Assembly (NCBI GenBank): GCA_013416435.1
Contig: JACCEN010000001.1
Location: 390,473 to 454,472 of the forward strand
Direction: 5' to 3'
Length of the DNA stretch: 64,000 bases
Origin: Alcaligenaceae bacterium
GTDB taxonomy: Bacteria; Pseudomonadota; Gammaproteobacteria; Burkholderiales; Burkholderiaceae_B
Shown: positions 8,661 through 18,322 of the stretch, in pieces
Layout: each line of letters starts with the position of its first letter
Numbering within the stretch: the first letter of the stretch is position 1
The notes under the pieces: model-generated
What the model was told of the DNA's origin: nothing
Seen by the model: only the letters and a program-made list of their open reading frames with translations
Databases searched by the model: none
Made by a program: the position numbers and the translations under genes

Positions 8661-9377
8661 TTACGCAACTCCAGCATTCGCACGAGCATTGCACATCCAA
8701 TCCGCCGCATGAAGCGCGTGAAGATGCGTAGTGTCAAATATGGGGATGTCAATATGATGCGGCTCCACCAGCAATGAAATTTCGGTACACCCAAGAATGA
8801 CAGCCTCTGCGCCGTTATCAATCAGTCGCGCAATGACATTCAAATAGGCATGGCGCGATTCATCCAGAACTCTGCCAAGACAAAGCTCTTCGTAAATTAT
8901 TCGATGCACGACCTGCCGATCATCTTCCTCAGGAATTAAAACTCGAAGCCCGTACTGTTGTTCAAGACGCGCACGATAAAAATCCTGCTCCATCGTGAAG
9001 CGAGTCCCCAGCAGTCCCACAGTGAAAAATCCAGCAGCCTTGATGGCTTCCGCCGTCGGATCGGCAATGTGCAAGAGCGGAATGCTTACCGCCGCCTCAA
9101 TTTGAGGGAAAACTTTGTGCATGGTGTTAGTACATAGCACCAATCCATCTGCGCCAGCAGTCTGGAGAATTCTTGCCGCATTGGCCAATATGCCTCCCGC
9201 TTGCTCCCATTTCCCCGCATGCTGCAACTGTTCGATCTCTTGAAAATCGACGCTATAGAGAATGATTTTGGCCGAATGCAATCCTCCCAGCCTTTGTTTA
9301 ATTGACTCATTAATGTGCCGGTAATACGGAATTGTTGACTCCCAGCTCATTCCCCCGATTAAACCAATTGTCCTCAT
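8661..9377 (-). CDS. Aspartate/glutamate racemase family protein (RacX/YgeA-like)
   Basis: About 238 aa. Two catalytic-type cysteines are visible: LCTNTMHK (about residue 82) and LGCTEISLL (about residue 197), the pair that defines PLP-independent Asp/Glu racemases. The N-terminus MRTIGLIGGMSWEST is typical of the YgeA branch. The ATG at 9377 is preferred because AAGGGAG lies 5 nt upstream; a GTG two codons earlier is possible. The gene sits between the broken eexN gene and the traG remnant of ICE-1, so it is probably cargo. Racemisation of an amino acid is the family role; the substrate is unknown. Confidence 0.88.
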   Translation of the reverse strand: MRTIGLIGGMSWESTIPYYRHINESIKQRLGGLHSAKIILYSVDFQEIEQLQHAGKWEQAGGILANAARILQTAGADGLVLCTNTMHKVFPQIEAAVSIPLLHIADPTAEAIKAAGFFTVGLLGTRFTMEQDFYRARLEQQYGLRVLIPEEDDRQVVHRIIYEELCLGRVLDESRHAYLNVIARLIDNGAEAVILGCTEISLLVEPHHIDIPIFDTTHLHALHAADWMCNARANAGVA

Positions 9378-9424
9378 GCTCACTCCCTTTTTATGAGTGA
9401 ACTATATATCTGAAAAATTCTAGG

Positions 9425-9677
9425 TCAGAATTCTGGCGACTTCTGCGGCGTGTAGGGAACGTTTCCATCCCCATAGAACCGCTTGCGTGTCGCCTCGGAC
9501 ACTCGATTGCACAGCGCATCACCCAGCTTGGCACGATCCAGCTTGCACTGCTGCCGTAACTCCTTCAACCGCACGGGGTCGGCTGCCAGTCACTCTACCG
9601 TTTCGATGGCGGCAGGTTCGGACAGGCCGCAAGCCCGCCAGCACAGCAACAAACAACAACGGCATGACCTTGTTCAT
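9425..9677 (-). pseudogene. EexN-family entry-exclusion lipoprotein, broken
   Basis: The ATG at 9677 overlaps the LysR stop (ATGA). It begins MNKVMPLLFVAVLAG, a lipoprotein signal, then shifts frame exactly at the lipobox. Dropping one T gives LAG-CGLSEPAAIETVE, followed by an in-frame TGA where TGG would restore it. The frame then continues LAADPVRLKELRQQCK to a TGA at 9425. The span is 253 nt, one base too many for an ORF. Entry-exclusion lipoproteins normally block redundant conjugation; two lesions indicate that the function is gone, consistent with loss of the transfer genes. Confidence 0.65.
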
Positions 9678-10618
9678 AGCTCGATTTCCTCCGAGGCATC
9701 AGGTTTTGGCGTAGCGGAAGGCGTGCTTTCTCGCGCCAGCTCAATGGAACTCACCCGCTCGATAAAACGGGATAGTGTTTGAGAAGGTTCAGCATTCAGG
9801 CACAGCAAATAGGTTGTGTGAGCTGGCGAACGCCCAGCGAGGGGCCGCGCTACAACACCAGGCTCACGGCTGGCGATGATTTGCGAAGCACCCGCCAGCC
9901 CCAGCGCAAAGCCCGCCGACACCAGCGCCATCATCAAGTCCAAAGAAGCAACCTGTTCAGCCACCAGCGGCTCCGCATCCACCGCGCGTAAAACACGGGC
10001 GATCTGACGCGCATGACCTTCGCATACGACCGGGTCACACATCACCAACGGATAGCGCAGCACTTCGTCCAGAGGTATGCGCTTGTGGCTCAGGATAGGG
10101 TGCCGTTCAGGCACCGCGATCATCAGTGGGTCGGACCAAACGGGTTCAGCGAGGATGCCATCACCAACTTCGTCAGACTGCGCAAAGCCCACGTCGTACA
10201 GATCATCATTCAGCCCCTTGATCTGCTGCGACAGGGGCACCTCGAACAAACGAATATCAACCTCCGGTTCGTCTAGGCGGCACTGCGCCAACAAGGCGGG
10301 CAAGCGCGACGGTGTAATACCATCAGACAGGGCAATGCGTAACTGACCATGAAAGCCATTGGCCGCAGCCCTTACGCTGTCGCGCGTTTGCTCAAGTGCC
10401 GCGAAAACCCGGGGCACATGCTCAAGAAACAGCTTGCCCGCACGGGTCAATCGGGTACTGCGTGTTGTACGTGCAAACAGCGACACACCCAGTTCCGCCT
10501 CCAACTCTCTGATGGCTCGCGACAGCGGCGACTGCTCAATATGCAACTTCTCCGCTGCGCGGGCGAAGTGGAGTTCTTCGGCCACGGCCAGGAAGCAACG
10601 CAGATGCCGCAGTTCCAT
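9674..10618 (-). CDS. LysR family transcriptional regulator
   Basis: 314 aa. The N-terminal winged helix-turn-helix starts MELRHLRCFLAVAEELHFARAA and continues with LSRAIRELEAELGVSLFART, followed by the LysR substrate-binding domain. Tn4371-like elements carry a LysR gene just before traG, which fits this position. It lies 17 nt downstream of glyA on the same strand, so the cargo operon may read into it. The effector is unknown. Confidence 0.9.
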   Translation of the reverse strand: MELRHLRCFLAVAEELHFARAAEKLHIEQSPLSRAIRELEAELGVSLFARTTRSTRLTRAGKLFLEHVPRVFAALEQTRDSVRAAANGFHGQLRIALSDGITPSRLPALLAQCRLDEPEVDIRLFEVPLSQQIKGLNDDLYDVGFAQSDEVGDGILAEPVWSDPLMIAVPERHPILSHKRIPLDEVLRYPLVMCDPVVCEGHARQIARVLRAVDAEPLVAEQVASLDLMMALVSAGFALGLAGASQIIASREPGVVARPLAGRSPAHTTYLLCLNAEPSQTLSRFIERVSSIELARESTPSATPKPDASEEIEL

Positions 10619-10635
10619 GGGTCAGGCGTCCGCTA

Positions 10636-11904
10636 TCAGTAGACGGGATGACGGCGGCACAAGTCCACCACGTGTTCCCGCACCTGATCACGAACCGTCG
10701 TCAATGCACTGCCACCGGCTTCTACCCCATCCAACACGTCGCACAGCCAGCCGGCCAGTTGTTCGCACTCGGCCACGCCGAAGCCACGTGTGGTCACAGC
10801 CGGTGTGCCGATGCGCAGCCCCGAGGTCACGAAGGGCGAGCGCGGGTCGTTGGGCACCGAGTTCTTATTCGCCGTGATGTAGGCGTCGCTCAGGGCCGCG
10901 TCCGCGTCCTTGCCCGTGTAGGGCTTGGTGGATAGGTCGATCAGCATCAGGTGGTTGTCGGTGCCGCCGGACACGATCCTGTAGCCACGCTGCTGTAGCA
11001 CTGAAGCCATCGCGCGAGCGTTGGTCACCACCCGGCGCTGGTAGGTCTTGAACTCAGGCGCCAGGGCTTCTTTGAAGGCCACCGCCTTGGCAGCGATGAT
11101 GTGCATCAGCGGGCCGCCCTGGATGCCGGGAAACACGGCAGAATTAAGCTTCTTGTAGAAGTCCTCGCCCTGCCCCTTGGCCAGGATGATGCCGCCGCGC
11201 GGACCGCGCAAGGTTTTGTGGGTGGTACTGGTCACCACATGGGCGTGAGGCAGCGGGTCCGGGTATTCGCTCGCTGCCACCAAGCCAGCGACGTGGGCCA
11301 TGTCCACCCAAAAAATGGCGCCCACTTTGTCGGCAATGGAGCGCATGCGCGCCCAGTCCTTGTGGCGCGAATAGGCCGAGAAGCCGCCGATCAGCATCTT
11401 GGGCCGAGTTTCCAGCGCGATACGTTCCATCTCGTCGTAGTCGATCAGCCCCGTCTCAGGGTCCAGGCCATAGGGAACGATCTTGTAGTGCAGTCCCGAG
11501 AAATTGGATGGATTGCCATGGGTCAGGTGGCCGCCCTGAGCTAGGTTCATGCCCATCACGGTGTCACCGGGGTTTATCAGCGCCAGAAAAACCGCCGCAT
11601 TGGCCTGAGCACCGGCATGGGGCTGGACGTTGGCGTAGTCGCAGTCGAACAGCGCCTTGACGCGTTCAATGGCCAGGCGCTCGGCCACGTCCACATGCTC
11701 GCAGCCGCTGTAGTAGCGCTTGCCGGGGTAGCCCTCGGCGTACTTGTTGGTGAACACCGAGTTCTGAATGGCCATCACCAGCGGGCTGGCGTAGTTCTCG
11801 GAAGCGATCAGTTCGACGTGATCTTCCTGGCGGTGTTCTTCGCGCAGGACGGCTTCGGCCAACTCGGGGTCAAAATCAGCGAGAGCTAGGGATGTGTCAT
11901 ACAT
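10636..11904 (-). CDS. glyA: Serine hydroxymethyltransferase
   Basis: 422 aa, normal family length. PLP-dependent interconversion of serine and glycine with tetrahydrofolate. The PLP lysine is in [24 protein letters not shown] and [12 protein letters not shown] are also diagnostic. Last enzyme of the coupled PLP operon, 10 nt after trpA. A housekeeping glyA should exist elsewhere in the genome, so this is probably an extra copy. Confidence 0.96.
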   Translation of the reverse strand: MYDTSLALADFDPELAEAVLREEHRQEDHVELIASENYASPLVMAIQNSVFTNKYAEGYPGKRYYSGCEHVDVAERLAIERVKALFDCDYANVQPHAGAQANAAVFLALINPGDTVMGMNLAQGGHLTHGNPSNFSGLHYKIVPYGLDPETGLIDYDEMERIALETRPKMLIGGFSAYSRHKDWARMRSIADKVGAIFWVDMAHVAGLVAASEYPDPLPHAHVVTSTTHKTLRGPRGGIILAKGQGEDFYKKLNSAVFPGIQGGPLMHIIAAKAVAFKEALAPEFKTYQRRVVTNARAMASVLQQRGYRIVSGGTDNHLMLIDLSTKPYTGKDADAALSDAYITANKNSVPNDPRSPFVTSGLRIGTPAVTTRGFGVAECEQLAGWLCDVLDGVEAGGSALTTVRDQVREHVVDLCRRHPVY

Positions 11905-11914
11905 GGTATTCGTC

Positions 11915-12772
11915 CTATGTTTTGGAATGTTTAGGTTTGAAGGCGTGATCCGGCTCGGGCACGTCTAAGTCCAATTGCCGACGCACATCGCGGATCAGGT
12001 CGCTGGCCGCCGCCAGCGCCTCGGCAGCCGGCTTATTGGCCAAACTTTCGATGAGCCAGGAGCCGATCACGACAGCATCGGCCACCTGAGCGACCTCCCT
12101 GGCCGTGCAGGCGTCGCGGATACCGAACCCGACGCCGACGGGAATGCGCACATGGCGGCGAACGCGCGCCAGCGTGTCGCGCACCTGGGTCATGTCCAAC
12201 GTCCTGGCGCCGGTGACGCCTTTGATGGAAACGCAATAGACGTAGCCGCTGGCGTGAATTGCGACCTGCCGGATACGCCGCTTGGTGGAGGTCGGGGCCA
12301 ACAGAAAAATCATGTCAATGCCGTGACGGCGCAATTGCACCGCGAGGTCGCCGGAGACTTCCGGCGGGTAGTCAACCACCAGCACGCCATCTACACCCGC
12401 GCTGGCTGCGTCCACAGCGAAGGCTCCCGGCTGGCGCAGCAGGTCGTAGCGTTCGATGGGGTTGGCATAGCCCATCAGCACCACCGGCGTGTCGGTGTCC
12501 GACTCGCGAAAGCGTCGCACCTGATCGAATACCTGCGGCAGGCCGATGCCCTGACGCAGGGCATACTCACTGGCAGCCTGTATGGTCGGACCATCAGCCG
12601 AGGGATCAGAGAACGGCACGCCCAGTTCAATGATGTCGGCACCGGCTTCGACCAGTACATGCATCAGCGCCGGGGTGATGTCCACGCTGGGGTAGCCAGC
12701 GGTGGCATAGGGGATCAGCGCTTTGCGCCCCTGCCGCCGCAGACGCTGGAAGGTGGTATCAAGTCGGCTCAT
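11915..12772 (-). CDS. trpA: Tryptophan synthase alpha chain
   Basis: 285 aa. TIM-barrel enzyme releasing indole from indole-3-glycerol phosphate. Catalytic Glu and Asp are present in [17 protein letters not shown], and the phosphate-binding glycines near GVGFGIRD are present. Overlaps trpB by 4 nt (ATGA). The C-terminal tail ([14 protein letters not shown]) is somewhat extended. No trpF is linked, unlike the common trpFBA order, which suggests a non-standard role or a mobile duplicate. Confidence 0.95.
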   Translation of the reverse strand: MSRLDTTFQRLRRQGRKALIPYATAGYPSVDITPALMHVLVEAGADIIELGVPFSDPSADGPTIQAASEYALRQGIGLPQVFDQVRRFRESDTDTPVVLMGYANPIERYDLLRQPGAFAVDAASAGVDGVLVVDYPPEVSGDLAVQLRRHGIDMIFLLAPTSTKRRIRQVAIHASGYVYCVSIKGVTGARTLDMTQVRDTLARVRRHVRIPVGVGFGIRDACTAREVAQVADAVVIGSWLIESLANKPAAEALAAASDLIRDVRRQLDLDVPEPDHAFKPKHSKT

Positions 12773-14004
12773 GACTGACCTCCCATGGCGTTCGTCCGAG
12801 CCATTACCGTTTCCATATCCTTGTCACCCCGGCCGGACAGGTTGACCAGAATGGCCTGATCCTGAGGCAGCGTAGCCGCCAGCTTGACCGCATGGGCCAC
12901 GGCGTGGCTGGCCTCCAGCGCGGGAATGATGCCTTCCACACGGCTCAGCAGATGAAAGGCGTGCAATGCCTCGTCGTCGGTGGCGCCAACATACTCGGCG
13001 CGACCGATTTCATGCAGCCAGGCATGTTCCGGCCCGACACCTGGGTAGTCCAGGCCGGCGCTAATGCTGTGGGTTTCCCGCACTTGGCCGTTGTCGTCCT
13101 GAAGGATGAGCGAGCGGTTGCCGTGCAGCACGCCGGGACTGCCGCACTGGATCGACGCGGCATGTCGGTCAGTATCCAGCCCCAACCCCGCCGCCTCGAC
13201 ACCAATCAGGCGCACCGCCTCATGTTCGATGTACGGGTGGAAAATGCCAATAGCGTTACTACCGCCACCGACGCACGCGATTACTGCATCGGGATGTTGT
13301 TTCGCCATGCCAAGGCGCTTGAACAGCGCCGGGATCTGGAGTATGCACTCCTTACCAATCACGGTCTGAAATTCCCGCACCATTGTCGGGTAGGGGTGCA
13401 TGCCGGCTACCGAGCCAATCAGGTAGAAGGTGTGATCGACATTCGTAACCCAATCGCGGATCGCGTCGTTCATGGCGTCCTTCAGTGTGCGCGAGCCGGA
13501 AGTCACCGGCACCACCGTCGCGCCCAGCAGCACCATGCGCTGGACGTTGGGGCGCTGTCGCTCGATGTCCTCGCTGCCCATATAGACCACGCATTCCAGG
13601 CCGTAACGGGCGCAGATCGTCGCGGTGGCAACACCGTGCTGACCCGCGCCGGTCTCGGCGATGATGCGTCGCTTACCCATGCGCCGCGCCAGCATCGCCT
13701 GACCGATTACGTTATTGATCTTGTGGGCACCGGTGTGATTGAGGTCTTCGCGCTTGAGAAAAATGCGCGCACCACCTATTTCCTCACTGAGACGCCGGGC
13801 GTAGTACACCGGCGAGGGACGACCAACGTAATCAGCCAGTTCTTCCTTGAACTCGGCAATGAAAACAGAATCGTCGTGATAGCGCTGGTAAGCAGCTTGC
13901 AGTTCCTCAACAGCTCGCGACAGTGTTTCGCTGATGAAGCTTCCACCAAAGCAACCAAAGAAGCCTTCAGCATCAGGTTGGTCGTATTTCAGTGTCTGCG
14001 TCAT
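12769..14004 (-). CDS. trpB: Tryptophan synthase beta chain
   Basis: 411 aa from the ATG at 14004, which overlaps the aminotransferase stop (ATGA). PLP lysine in [23 protein letters not shown] and the phosphate loop [12 protein letters not shown] are intact. The enzyme joins indole and serine; GlyA and the serine supply sit in the same operon. The longer frame to 14613 is an extension into the upstream gene and was discarded. Confidence 0.96.
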   Translation of the reverse strand: MTQTLKYDQPDAEGFFGCFGGSFISETLSRAVEELQAAYQRYHDDSVFIAEFKEELADYVGRPSPVYYARRLSEEIGGARIFLKREDLNHTGAHKINNVIGQAMLARRMGKRRIIAETGAGQHGVATATICARYGLECVVYMGSEDIERQRPNVQRMVLLGATVVPVTSGSRTLKDAMNDAIRDWVTNVDHTFYLIGSVAGMHPYPTMVREFQTVIGKECILQIPALFKRLGMAKQHPDAVIACVGGGSNAIGIFHPYIEHEAVRLIGVEAAGLGLDTDRHAASIQCGSPGVLHGNRSLILQDDNGQVRETHSISAGLDYPGVGPEHAWLHEIGRAEYVGATDDEALHAFHLLSRVEGIIPALEASHAVAHAVKLAATLPQDQAILVNLSGRGDKDMETVMARTNAMGGQS

Positions 14005-15233
14005 AGCACTGGCTCCTGCCGCGTAACTTCGGTCGCCGTTGCTGCGCCATCCAAGACGATCGGTGACAGCAGCCGGGCAACGCGGACTACGATGTCGTCG
14101 ATCTGCGCTTCGCCGCAGACCAGAGGCGGCAACAGCCGGATGGTAGTGTCGCGGGTCACGGTGATGAGCAGGCGCTGCTCGGCCAGGGCGCGCCCGACTA
14201 ATTCCTTGCAGTGTCTGTCCAGCTCGATCCCCGCCATCAAACCCTGCCCTCGGATGGCGGTGACGTTCGGGTGATCGCCCAGCGCGCTCTGTAACCCCAC
14301 GAGCAAACGGGCGCCCAACACGGCGGCCCGCTCCGGCAGCCGGTCGCGCGCCATGATGTCGAGCACGGTGCAAGCCACCCGGCAGGCCAGCGGATTGCCA
14401 CCGAAGGTCGAGCCATGCTGGCCGGGCGAGAACAGGTCGGCCGCCACGCCACGCGCCAAGCATGCGCCGATGGGAAAGCCATTGCCCAGCGCCTTCGCCA
14501 GGGTCATTACGTCCGGAGTGATACCGGCGTGCTGATGTCCGAACCAGGCACCGGTGCGGCCCATGCCCGCCTGAATCTCGTCGAGCATCAGCAGCCAGCC
14601 GTGCTGATCGCAAAGCGCACGCAATTCGCGCAGGTAGTCGGCGCTGGCAACCCGAATACCGCCTTCACCCTGTACCGGCTCGATCAGTACAGCCACGATA
14701 TCGGACTCTTGCGCGGCTACCCTGCGCACCGCCTCGATGTCGTTGTAGGGCACCCGCAGGAAACCGGGCAGCAGCGGCTCGAAGCCTTGTTGCTTAGCGG
14801 GATTGCCGGTGGCAGAAAGCGTCGCGATGGTGCGGCCATGAAAGCCATTCTCCATCACGAGAATCATTGGCTGTGCTACCTGCTTGCGGTGAGCGTGCAG
14901 TCTTGCCAGCTTGAGGGCGGCTTCGTTGGCCTCGGCGCCCGAATTGCAGAAAAAAGCCCTTTTCATACCTGTCAACGCACACAGACTTTCGCCCAGCCGT
15001 TCCTGCCAGTCGATACGAAAGACGTTGGAGGTATGCAGCAGCATCCCAGCCTGCTCGGCGATGACGGCGGCGATCTCGGGATGAGCATGGCCCAGGCTAG
15101 TGACCGCGACACCAGCGATGGCATCTAGGTATTCCACGCCCTGTTCATCCCACAAGAGTGCGCCACTGCCGCGAACGAATGAAACGGGTTGACGGGCATA
15201 GGCCCGCATCAGGTGGGAAGTGGCAGGCTTCAT
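14001..15233 (-). CDS. argD: Class III aminotransferase, acetylornithine aminotransferase-like
   Basis: 410 aa. PLP lysine in [29 protein letters not shown] before it, and [13 protein letters not shown] near residue 105. Closest in style to ArgD (acetylornithine/succinylornithine transaminase). Overlaps pdxY and trpB by 4 nt each, so it is translationally coupled. With no arginine genes around, the physiological amine donor is uncertain. Confidence 0.87.
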   Translation of the reverse strand: MKPATSHLMRAYARQPVSFVRGSGALLWDEQGVEYLDAIAGVAVTSLGHAHPEIAAVIAEQAGMLLHTSNVFRIDWQERLGESLCALTGMKRAFFCNSGAEANEAALKLARLHAHRKQVAQPMILVMENGFHGRTIATLSATGNPAKQQGFEPLLPGFLRVPYNDIEAVRRVAAQESDIVAVLIEPVQGEGGIRVASADYLRELRALCDQHGWLLMLDEIQAGMGRTGAWFGHQHAGITPDVMTLAKALGNGFPIGACLARGVAADLFSPGQHGSTFGGNPLACRVACTVLDIMARDRLPERAAVLGARLLVGLQSALGDHPNVTAIRGQGLMAGIELDRHCKELVGRALAEQRLLITVTRDTTIRLLPPLVCGEAQIDDIVVRVARLLSPIVLDGAATATEVTRQEPVL

Positions 15234-16165
15234 GGAAAAATCCTCAAATCTGATTCGGCATGTGAACTGGCGGACGCGAATATAAATTCGCGCACGTATA
15301 TTGCGTCGTTGTCATAGCTGTTCGCCCCCGAGGGCAGCAACAGCTCGGCGCATTGCGCCTGTTCTGTATGACGCAACGCATGCACGACTTGGCGGCACGC
15401 TTGGGCGACGGCTTCTGGCAGGCCAACCCCGTTGACCCAGTGTCCGGTCAAGGTGGCGCAGAACAGATCGCCCGTGCCCTTGGGCGTGGCGTGAATGCGC
15501 GGATGCGTAATGACCTCGGCTTGCTTACGAGTGACAAGCACCACCTGCATCTCATCCTGCGCCCAGGTATCGGGCACGGCACTGGTCACCGCGACCCATT
15601 GGATGCGCCCCGTCAGTAAGGTGCGGGCGGCGGTGACTACGCTTTCGACATCGTTCACCGCCAATCCGGTCAGGTGTGCCAGCTCAAAGCCGTTCGGTGT
15701 CAATCCATCGGCCAGTGGCAACAGGTCTCGGCGGTAGACATCGACCAGATTAGGATCGACATAGATACCGTGGTCGAGATCGCCCATCACCGGGTCGATC
15801 ACGATGCGCAGGTCTGCACGTTCTTTCAGCAGAGCCCGCGCCCAACGGGCCAAGGCTTGGGCCTGCGCGAGGTTGCCGAGATAGCCAACCAGGATGACGC
15901 GAAGCGCATGCAGCGCTCCGCGCGCCAAAAGATCCCGCAAATAGCCATCGAACCATTCGATGGGCAACGCGCCGCCGTGCAACGTCGGGTAGTGCGGCGT
16001 GTTGCTGAACACGACTGTGGGCACAGCGGCCACTGACAACCCCAACCTCTCTAGGGTCGGGACCGCGACATTGTTTCCCACCCGCCCATAGACCACTTGC
16101 GACTGCACCGAGACCACTTCCAGCCGCAGCGGACGCAGTGCCGATAAAGAGGCTTCTTCAGTCAT
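15230..16165 (-). CDS. pdxY: Pyridoxal kinase
   Basis: 311 aa. Ribokinase-fold vitamin B6 kinase: [16 protein letters not shown] at the N-terminus, [22 protein letters not shown] and the ATP/anion-hole [12 protein letters not shown]. Makes PLP from pyridoxal. Start chosen at the ATG at 16165, which overlaps the yggS stop by 8 nt; the longer open frame to 16414 runs through yggS. It supplies cofactor for the PLP enzymes encoded downstream. Confidence 0.92.
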   Translation of the reverse strand: MTEEASLSALRPLRLEVVSVQSQVVYGRVGNNVAVPTLERLGLSVAAVPTVVFSNTPHYPTLHGGALPIEWFDGYLRDLLARGALHALRVILVGYLGNLAQAQALARWARALLKERADLRIVIDPVMGDLDHGIYVDPNLVDVYRRDLLPLADGLTPNGFELAHLTGLAVNDVESVVTAARTLLTGRIQWVAVTSAVPDTWAQDEMQVVLVTRKQAEVITHPRIHATPKGTGDLFCATLTGHWVNGVGLPEAVAQACRQVVHALRHTEQAQCAELLLPSGANSYDNDAIYVREFIFASASSHAESDLRIFP

Positions 16166-16970
16166 GGCTGTTCCCTGGTGCCTCACTCGGCCAATAGTGG
16201 CTGTCCGGCAAAGCGCGGGCGCCGAAAATAGCCTGTCCGACGCGCACCACGGTGGCACCTTCCTCGATGGCGATCTCGAAATCGCCAGACATGCCCATCG
16301 ACAACTCTTCCAGTCCAATACCGACGGGCGCACTCTGTCGCAGCCGATCACGCAAGGTACGCAGCAACACGAAGCACTGGCGCACCCGCTCGACCTCGCC
16401 GGAGAACAGCGCAAGCGTCATCAGACCGCGCACGCGCAGCGCCGAGAACGACGGCAGTGCTTGGATAAAATCTGGCACGCCCTCGGGAGCCAGGCCGTAT
16501 TTGCTTGCCTCGCCAGAGGTGTTGACCTGCACGAACACTTCCAGCGAACGTCCTTCGACTTGCAGGCGACGATCCAGCGCCTCGGCCACACGCAAGCTGT
16601 CCAGCGCCTGGAACTCAGCGGCGAAACGCGCCACGAGTTTGGCCTTGTTGGTTTGCAGGTGGCCGATGACCGACCATTGCAGGTCGGTCAAGTCCTGCAT
16701 GGACTCCCACTTGCGATAGGCTTCCTGCACCTTATTCTCGCCCAGCATCCGGCAGCCCGCCGCATGAGCCATGCGCAGACTGGTCTCGGGCTTGGTTTTG
16801 CTGACGGGCAACAAGCGCACCGCTGCCGGATCACGGCCAGCACGATGGCAGGCCGCCTCGATACGCGCTTGCACTTCCAACAGATTCCGCCGGAAGTCTT
16901 CAACAGTAACGGCTTCTGGATACCGACCGTGTTGGTCGTGATGAGTCTGTGTGTCGGAAGGTACTGGCAT
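16158..16970 (-). CDS. YggS/PLPBP family PLP homeostasis protein
   Basis: 270 aa, slightly long because of a ~20-residue N-terminal extension ([18 protein letters not shown]). PLP lysine in [10 protein letters not shown]; family blocks [37 protein letters not shown] and [10 protein letters not shown] are intact. The family has no firmly known catalysis but buffers free PLP. It shares 1 nt with the transporter stop (TGATG). Confidence 0.95.
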   Translation of the reverse strand: MPVPSDTQTHHDQHGRYPEAVTVEDFRRNLLEVQARIEAACHRAGRDPAAVRLLPVSKTKPETSLRMAHAAGCRMLGENKVQEAYRKWESMQDLTDLQWSVIGHLQTNKAKLVARFAAEFQALDSLRVAEALDRRLQVEGRSLEVFVQVNTSGEASKYGLAPEGVPDFIQALPSFSALRVRGLMTLALFSGEVERVRQCFVLLRTLRDRLRQSAPVGIGLEELSMGMSGDFEIAIEEGATVVRVGQAIFGARALPDSHYWPSEAPGNSHD

Positions 16971-18211
16971 CAGTTCACCCCTTTATTGGCAGGTATTGAA
17001 GTCATGACTGATTTTGATTCTCGTTGTGGCAACCGGCCATTAAGCACCGCATAAGCGACCAAGCCGATCACCAACCCCCAGAATGCGCCGCCAATACCCA
17101 GCAGGGTAATGTTGGCTGCTGCCGCCAAAAAGGTAATCAATGAGGCTTCGCGGGTTTTGGCATCGGCCATGGCGCTGGCGAGACTGCCGCCGATGGTGCC
17201 CAGCAGCGCCAGGCCCGCCAGCGTGGTGATGAAAGTTGCAGGGAAAGCCATGAATACAGCGGCCAGCGTCACCCCGAACACACCGACCAGGATGTAGAAC
17301 ACGCCAGCGGCAATACCAGCGATCCAACGTTTATCCGGGTTTTCGTGCGCCTCCCGGCCGGTACAGATGGCGGCTGTGATCGCAGCGATGTTGAAGGCGT
17401 GCGAACCGAACGGCGCCATCAACAGGGAACCGAGCCCGGTGACGGTCACGATGGGGTTGGCGCTGGTTCTGAAGCCATCGTTGCGCAGCACCAGCATGCC
17501 GGGCATGTACTGTCCGGTCAGGGTGATCAAAAACAGCGGCAACGCCACGCTCAGCAAGGCGTTGAGCGAAAACGCAGGCATAGTGAAGACTGGCGCGGCC
17601 AGTTTCAGGGTCAGCCCCGACAGATCGACGCGATCCTGAAGAAGCAAGAAGGCCAGCCCCAGCACCAGGATGCCCACCACTGCATAGCGCGCGGTGAAGC
17701 GCTTGATCACGACATAGGAGACAATCAAGAGCCCGGCCAGGAGCGGGTCGATACTCATGCTGCCAAAAGCACCAATACCGAACTGGAGCAGGATGCCGGC
17801 CAGCAGCCCAGCTGCCACGCCTGGCGGAATCAGGCGGATGACCCGCTCGAACCAACCCGACAGCCCAAGCACCACGAAGGCGGCAGCCGAGATCAGGTAG
17901 GCGCCGACTGCTTCCGCGTAGGGCGTGGTCGCCAGCGCTGTGACGAGGAAAGCGGCGGCCGGTGTGGACCACGCCGTGATGATTGGTTCGCGGGAAACCC
18001 AGCTCAGGATGATCCCCGTAACGCCCACGCCGATGGAAATCGACCACACCCACGAGGCCGTCAGATCTGGGCTAAGACCGGCCACCTTGGCGGCCTGGAA
18101 TACCAAGATGAACGTCCCGCCGTAATTGACGATGACCGAGATCAAACCGGCTACAACGGGATGGGTGAGATCGCTCCAACGAATAGATGAAGATGAGGGG
18201 ACGGATGACAT
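16970..18211 (-). CDS. BenE family transporter (benzoate/H+ symporter type)
   Basis: 413 aa from the ATG at 18211, polytopic with about 11-12 hydrophobic segments. The N-terminal LTHPVVAGLISVIVNYGG and the AWSTPAAAFLV block are typical of BenE. First gene of the coupled operon. Family members are annotated as benzoate transporters from limited evidence. In this setting uptake of a B6 vitamer or an amino-acid-related compound is possible, but that is inference from context. The frame extends to 18340 but the divergent promoter occupies that part. Confidence 0.88.
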   Translation of the reverse strand: MSSVPSSSSIRWSDLTHPVVAGLISVIVNYGGTFILVFQAAKVAGLSPDLTASWVWSISIGVGVTGIILSWVSREPIITAWSTPAAAFLVTALATTPYAEAVGAYLISAAAFVVLGLSGWFERVIRLIPPGVAAGLLAGILLQFGIGAFGSMSIDPLLAGLLIVSYVVIKRFTARYAVVGILVLGLAFLLLQDRVDLSGLTLKLAAPVFTMPAFSLNALLSVALPLFLITLTGQYMPGMLVLRNDGFRTSANPIVTVTGLGSLLMAPFGSHAFNIAAITAAICTGREAHENPDKRWIAGIAAGVFYILVGVFGVTLAAVFMAFPATFITTLAGLALLGTIGGSLASAMADAKTREASLITFLAAAANITLLGIGGAFWGLVIGLVAYAVLNGRLPQRESKSVMTSIPANKGVN

Positions 18212-18270
18212 GGCCTGACAGTTACTCCTGAAAGCAATTGGATGGACACAGTTGATAAACAAATTTATAG

Positions 18271-18309
18271 CCTTAAAATGGATGGATATTCCCCACCATT
18301 TTTTTAAGG
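18271..18309. promoter_or_regulatory. Candidate MocR/PdxR operator in the divergent spacer
   Basis: Imperfect inverted repeat: CCTTAAAATGG at 18271-18281 and CCATTTTTTTAAGG at 18296-18309. It lies centrally in the 111-bp spacer between the BenE-type gene and the regulator. MocR regulators usually bind their own divergent promoter, so this is the obvious candidate site. The match is by eye only. Confidence 0.4.
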
Positions 18310-18322
18310 TAATACAGACCAA

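Noticed and set aside
12769..14613. 614-aa TrpB fusion with a novel N-terminal domain
   Set aside because: The N-terminal 200 codons are the antisense-frame shadow of the ArgD-like gene; TrpB starts at 14004 with an ATGA overlap.
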